The notes under the pieces: generated by a model | The model's database searches: none | What the model was told of the DNA's origin: nothing | Seen by the model: the letters and a program-made list of their open reading frames with translations, nothing else | Assembly: GCA_965363355.1 (NCBI GenBank) | Contig: CBDTTM010000040.1 | Location: 1 to 16,245, forward strand | Source: CBDTTM01 sp965363355 | GTDB lineage: Bacteria; Bacillota; Negativicutes; Selenomonadales; Selenomonadaceae | Direction of reading: 5' to 3' | DNA length: 16,245 bases | Part shown: in pieces, positions 14,743-16,245 of the stretch | Position numbering within the stretch: position 1 is the stretch's first letter | Layout of the letters: the number at the start of each line of letters is the position of its first letter | Made by a program: the position numbers and the translations under genes

Positions 14743-14769
14743 TTTTCAACAGAAATACGTTCTTGAAAA
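14743..14769 (-). repeat. Small inverted repeat in the nifH leader
   Basis: TTTTCAA (14743-14749) and TTGAAAA (14763-14769) form a 7-bp AT-rich stem with a 13-nt loop, between the leader terminator and the nifH ribosome site. It is weak and may have no function. Confidence 0.25.
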
Positions 14770-14771
14770 CG

Positions 14772-14806
14772 AAAAAAAGCCTCGATTCCTCTGACGGAAT
14801 CAAGAC
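14772..14806 (-). terminator. Terminator hairpin in the nifH leader (attenuator)
   Basis: On the minus strand the arms GTCTTGATTCC (14806-14796) and GGAATCGAGGC (14789-14779) pair over 11 bp with two G-U pairs around a 6-nt loop and run straight into T7 (14778-14772). No minus-strand gene lies between it and the nifH promoter, so it stands in the nifH leader, roughly 60 nt before the ATG. It should stop transcripts unless an antitermination mechanism acts. Confidence 0.8.
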
Positions 14807-14816
14807 TTCACTGTCT
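14803..14816 (-). promoter_or_regulatory. Small hairpin with hexaloop overlapping the attenuator
   Basis: On the minus strand AGAC-AGTGAA-GTCT forms a 4-bp stem with a six-base loop that has A at position 1 and G at position 4. Its 3' arm GTCT is also part of the 5' arm of the terminator, so the two are mutually exclusive. The loop pattern resembles hairpins bound by ANTAR antiterminators, but the stem is short and I find no convincing partner hairpin upstream. Confidence 0.3.
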
Positions 14817-14870
14817 GTAAGCGATATGTTTTCTCTCTTTTGCTCTGTGTTGTTTTCTGTTGATAGCGTA

Positions 14871-14899
14871 ACTATAATCCTTTACAAAATTCTTGTCAA
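14871..14899 (-). promoter_or_regulatory. nifH operon promoter (sigma-70 type)
   Basis: On the minus strand TTGACA (14899-14894) and TATAGT (14876-14871) are separated by exactly 17 bp. This matches the vegetative consensus at 11 of 12 positions. Transcription would start near 14864, giving a leader of about 150 nt. Such a strong core promoter implies repression or attenuation rather than need for an activator. Confidence 0.85.
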
Positions 14900-15047
14900 T
14901 ACTATTTTTTTCGCCAAAAACTGTAATATTTTCAGATTTTTCAATCATTTATAGATAGCACCGTTTATTTTTTTCTTTTTGCTTTTTACGCTTTAGAAAA
15001 TTAGGTTTTTAAGCTCTATTTTTCAATAAAGAATCAAATAGCAATAA

Positions 15048-15076
15048 ATGTATATCTAAAATTATTTTGTATACAT
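15048..15076. repeat. Inverted repeat upstream of the AnfO-like gene
   Basis: ATGTATA (15048-15054) and TATACAT (15070-15076) are perfect 7-bp arms separated by 15 bp of AT-rich sequence. This could be a spaced operator, but AT-rich DNA makes chance likely. Confidence 0.3.
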
Positions 15077-15117
15077 AAAAAATTTTTATGCTGCTACTAG
15101 CTTTTCTCTTATATTTT

Positions 15118-15136
15118 GATTTATACTGTATAAATC
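15118..15136. promoter_or_regulatory. 19-bp palindrome, candidate operator before the AnfO-like gene
   Basis: GATTTATACTGTATAAATC is a perfect dyad of two 9-bp arms around one central T, 30 bp before ATG 15167. It contains TATACT, a plausible -10, with no good -35 at the right distance. Placement suggests a regulator binding over the core promoter. Confidence 0.5.
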
Positions 15137-15166
15137 TTGAAAATTCAAAAGATAGGTTGTGATTTT

Positions 15167-15805
15167 ATGAACTGTGAAATTGCCGTAATTTGCAAAAATA
15201 AAAACACGCTGTGCCAACTCAATGAAATGGACACCATCATCGTTTTCGAAAAAGGAGTCGATGGAGTTTGGCAGAAACGAAAAGTTTTCCCTTTCAAAAT
15301 AAACCAGGAAAAAAATCTATCAGAACTGCGAAATGAAATACGCAACCTCATCACGAAGCTATCTGACTGCCGCATCATCGCCGGGCTGTCGATTGGCGGG
15401 CTCGCCTACAACGTCTTTGACCGGCTTGGCTTTCGTATCTTTGAAATCCAAGCTCTTGATTCAGCTCTATTTGACGAACTGCTTATCGATGCCGCAAACG
15501 ATTTGAGGCCCGTGCCAGAGACCGTAGTGGAATCCCCGACAAAACCGCAGCGTCTCAGCGCTGGCAGCTATTATTTGGACTTAATCGAACTACAGACAAA
15601 CCATCCGGAAATTTCCTCCAAAAAAGCTTTGCAGCCTTTGCTCCGCCAAGCCGATTTTGAAAAAATCGACGTACTTTGTTCTCATTTGCCGCTTTGGCTG
15701 AGTTCCCCTGAATACAAAAGCATTTTACTCATCCATCAAAAAAAATACGGCGCGAATATTTTAGTCTCTTTGCGGCGAAAGCCGCTGCAACCTGCAAACA
15801 TTTGA
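15167..15805 (+). CDS. AnfO-like nitrogenase accessory protein
   Basis: This 212-residue protein resembles the AnfO family, named for a protein needed by iron-only nitrogenase and of unknown biochemical role. Supporting segments are the N-terminal EIAVICKNKNTL followed by IIVFEKGVDGVWQKRKVFPF, the LRNEIRNLITKLSDCRIIAGLSIGG region, LAYNVFDRLGFRIFEIQ near residue 90, and the C-terminal SYYLDLIELQ, SSKKALQPLLR and IDVLCSHLPLWL. There is no signal peptide or membrane segment, so it should be cytoplasmic. No anfHDGK genes are in the window, so its partner here may be the Mo nitrogenase. The frame extends to a TTG at 15137, but that codon has no ribosome site and lies next to a palindrome; ATG 15167 is preferred though its own site is weak. 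It is divergent from nifH. Family assignment is from recognition and should be tested. Confidence 0.65.
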   Translation: MNCEIAVICKNKNTLCQLNEMDTIIVFEKGVDGVWQKRKVFPFKINQEKNLSELRNEIRNLITKLSDCRIIAGLSIGGLAYNVFDRLGFRIFEIQALDSALFDELLIDAANDLRPVPETVVESPTKPQRLSAGSYYLDLIELQTNHPEISSKKALQPLLRQADFEKIDVLCSHLPLWLSSPEYKSILLIHQKKYGANILVSLRRKPLQPANI

Positions 15806-15839
15806 TTTGCTATCAGAGGGCAAAATTCATGTGAAATCT

Positions 15840-15886
15840 AAAAAATCGGTGCAAAACAAATTTACATTGTTTTGCACCGATTTTTT
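15840..15886. terminator. Bidirectional terminator between the AnfO-like gene and uvrA
   Basis: Two perfect 19-bp arms (15840-15858 and 15868-15886) flank a 9-nt loop. The arms begin with A6 and end with T6, so a GC-containing stem followed by a U-run forms on both strands. It sits 34 bp after the AnfO-like stop and 3 bp before the uvrA stop, serving both convergent genes. Confidence 0.9.
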
Positions 15887-15889
15887 GTA

Positions 15890-16245
15890 TCAATTTTCTT
15901 CTTCGAGCAATGGTTTCAAAAACCGTCCCGTATAAGACGCTTCAATCTTGACGATATCTTCCGGTGTTCCGACACCGACAATCGTTCCGCCTTTATCGCC
16001 GCCCTCAGGCCCTAAATCGATAATATGGTCTGCTGTTTTTATGACATCGAGATTATGCTCGATGACCACGACGCTGTCACCGCCATCAACGAGTCGCTGC
16101 AAGACTTCAAGGAGCTTATGGATATCCGCTGTATGAAGACCCGTCGTCGGCTCATCTAGGATATAGAGCGTCTTGCCCGTGCTGCGGCGAGCCAGCTCAG
16201 TTGCGAGTTTCACACGTTGTGCTTCACCGCCTGACAAGGTTGTTG
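15890..16245 (-). CDS. uvrA: UvrABC system protein A, C-terminal end, 5' part outside window
   Basis: UvrA is the damage-sensing ATPase of nucleotide excision repair. The last 118 or so residues are present: TTLSGGEAQRVKLATEL (ABC signature), LYILDEPTTGLH (Walker B of the second ATPase domain), VVVIEHNLDVIKTADHIIDLGPEGG (switch His and the UvrA-specific tail) and a short acidic C-terminus. The sequence upstream of the signature continues off the right edge, so no start codon should be assigned within the window. It is in the same orientation as uvrC, from which it is separated by the whole nif block. Confidence 0.95.
   Translation of the reverse strand, partial: TTLSGGEAQRVKLATELARRSTGKTLYILDEPTTGLHTADIHKLLEVLQRLVDGGDSVVVIEHNLDVIKTADHIIDLGPEGGDKGGTIVGVGTPEDIVKIEASYTGRFLKPLLEEEN

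Larger units (their letters stand above)
14712..15166. other. Divergent control region between nifH and the AnfO-like gene
   Basis: This AT-rich spacer of 455 bp carries, on the minus strand, the nifH promoter (14871-14899), its leader with a terminator hairpin (14772-14806) and a small upstream hairpin (14803-14816). On the other side it has an inverted repeat (15048-15076) and a 19-bp palindrome (15118-15136) before the plus-strand gene. I see no TGT-N10-ACA NifA site and no -24/-12 sigma-54 promoter. The stretch 14900-15045 shows no recognisable feature. Confidence 0.6.

Noticed and set aside
14996..15010. Motif AAAATTAGGTTTTT, also found on the minus strand upstream of uvrC (about 2478-2491)
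   Set aside because: It is a short AT-rich match in unrelated positions, explained by base composition.
15137..15166. TTG start for the AnfO-like gene at 15137
   Set aside because: It has no ribosome site and directly abuts the 19-bp palindrome, and the added residues do not resemble the family start.
14712..15166. NifA (TGT-N10-ACA), GlnR (TGTNA-N7-TNACA) or sigma-54 sites in the nif control region
   Set aside because: I read the spacer on both strands and found no match, while a consensus sigma-70 promoter is present.
1..16245. CRISPR array, tRNA, rRNA or insertion sequence
   Set aside because: No regularly spaced repeats, tRNA or rRNA-like segments or transposase motifs were seen.

Overview
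The window is from an anaerobic, low-to-moderate GC Firmicute, most likely a clostridial or Negativicutes-type diazotroph. The nitrogenase genes closely follow the Clostridium pasteurianum pattern: a long NifD with an internal insertion, a short NifK, a nifN-B fusion and a homocitrate synthase split into nifV-omega and nifV-alpha. Strong purine-rich Shine-Dalgarno sites fit a Firmicute. The genus cannot be fixed from the sequence alone.

Layout. The left edge (1-2433) holds the end-less part of a PHP-domain phosphoesterase and a complete uvrC, both on the minus strand. The right edge (15890-16245) holds the C-terminal end of uvrA, also on the minus strand. Between these two excision-repair genes sits a metabolic and nitrogen-fixation block: a plus-strand solitary biotin carboxylase (2801-4213), a minus-strand nif operon of nine genes (promoter near 14885 down to 4260), and a divergent plus-strand AnfO-like gene (15167-15805). 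The block is bounded by long palindromic terminators: a 58-bp perfect palindrome at 4208-4265 that contains the stop codons of both convergent genes, and a 19-bp-stem bidirectional terminator at 15840-15886.

The nif operon reads nifH, nifI1, nifI2, nifD, nifK, nifE, nifN-B(-X), nifV-omega, nifV-alpha. NifH and NifDK form the molybdenum nitrogenase. NifI1 and NifI2 are PII-like proteins expected to switch the enzyme off when ammonium appears. The NifB part of NifN-B makes the NifB cofactor, NifE with the NifN part matures it to FeMo-cofactor, and the two NifV halves supply homocitrate. The genes are tightly packed, with short gaps, overlaps at nifD/nifK and nifV-omega/nifV-alpha, and strong ribosome sites throughout.

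Regulation visible in sequence. nifH has a consensus sigma-70 type promoter (TTGACA, 17-bp spacer, TATAGT) and a leader of about 150 nt containing a terminator hairpin with a T-run. This points to control by premature termination. A second terminator-like hairpin lies between nifK and nifE, fitting a step-down from structural to assembly genes. The AnfO-like gene has a 19-bp palindrome just upstream. No nifA, sigma-54 site, nifS, nifU, molybdate transporter or alternative nitrogenase genes are present in the window.
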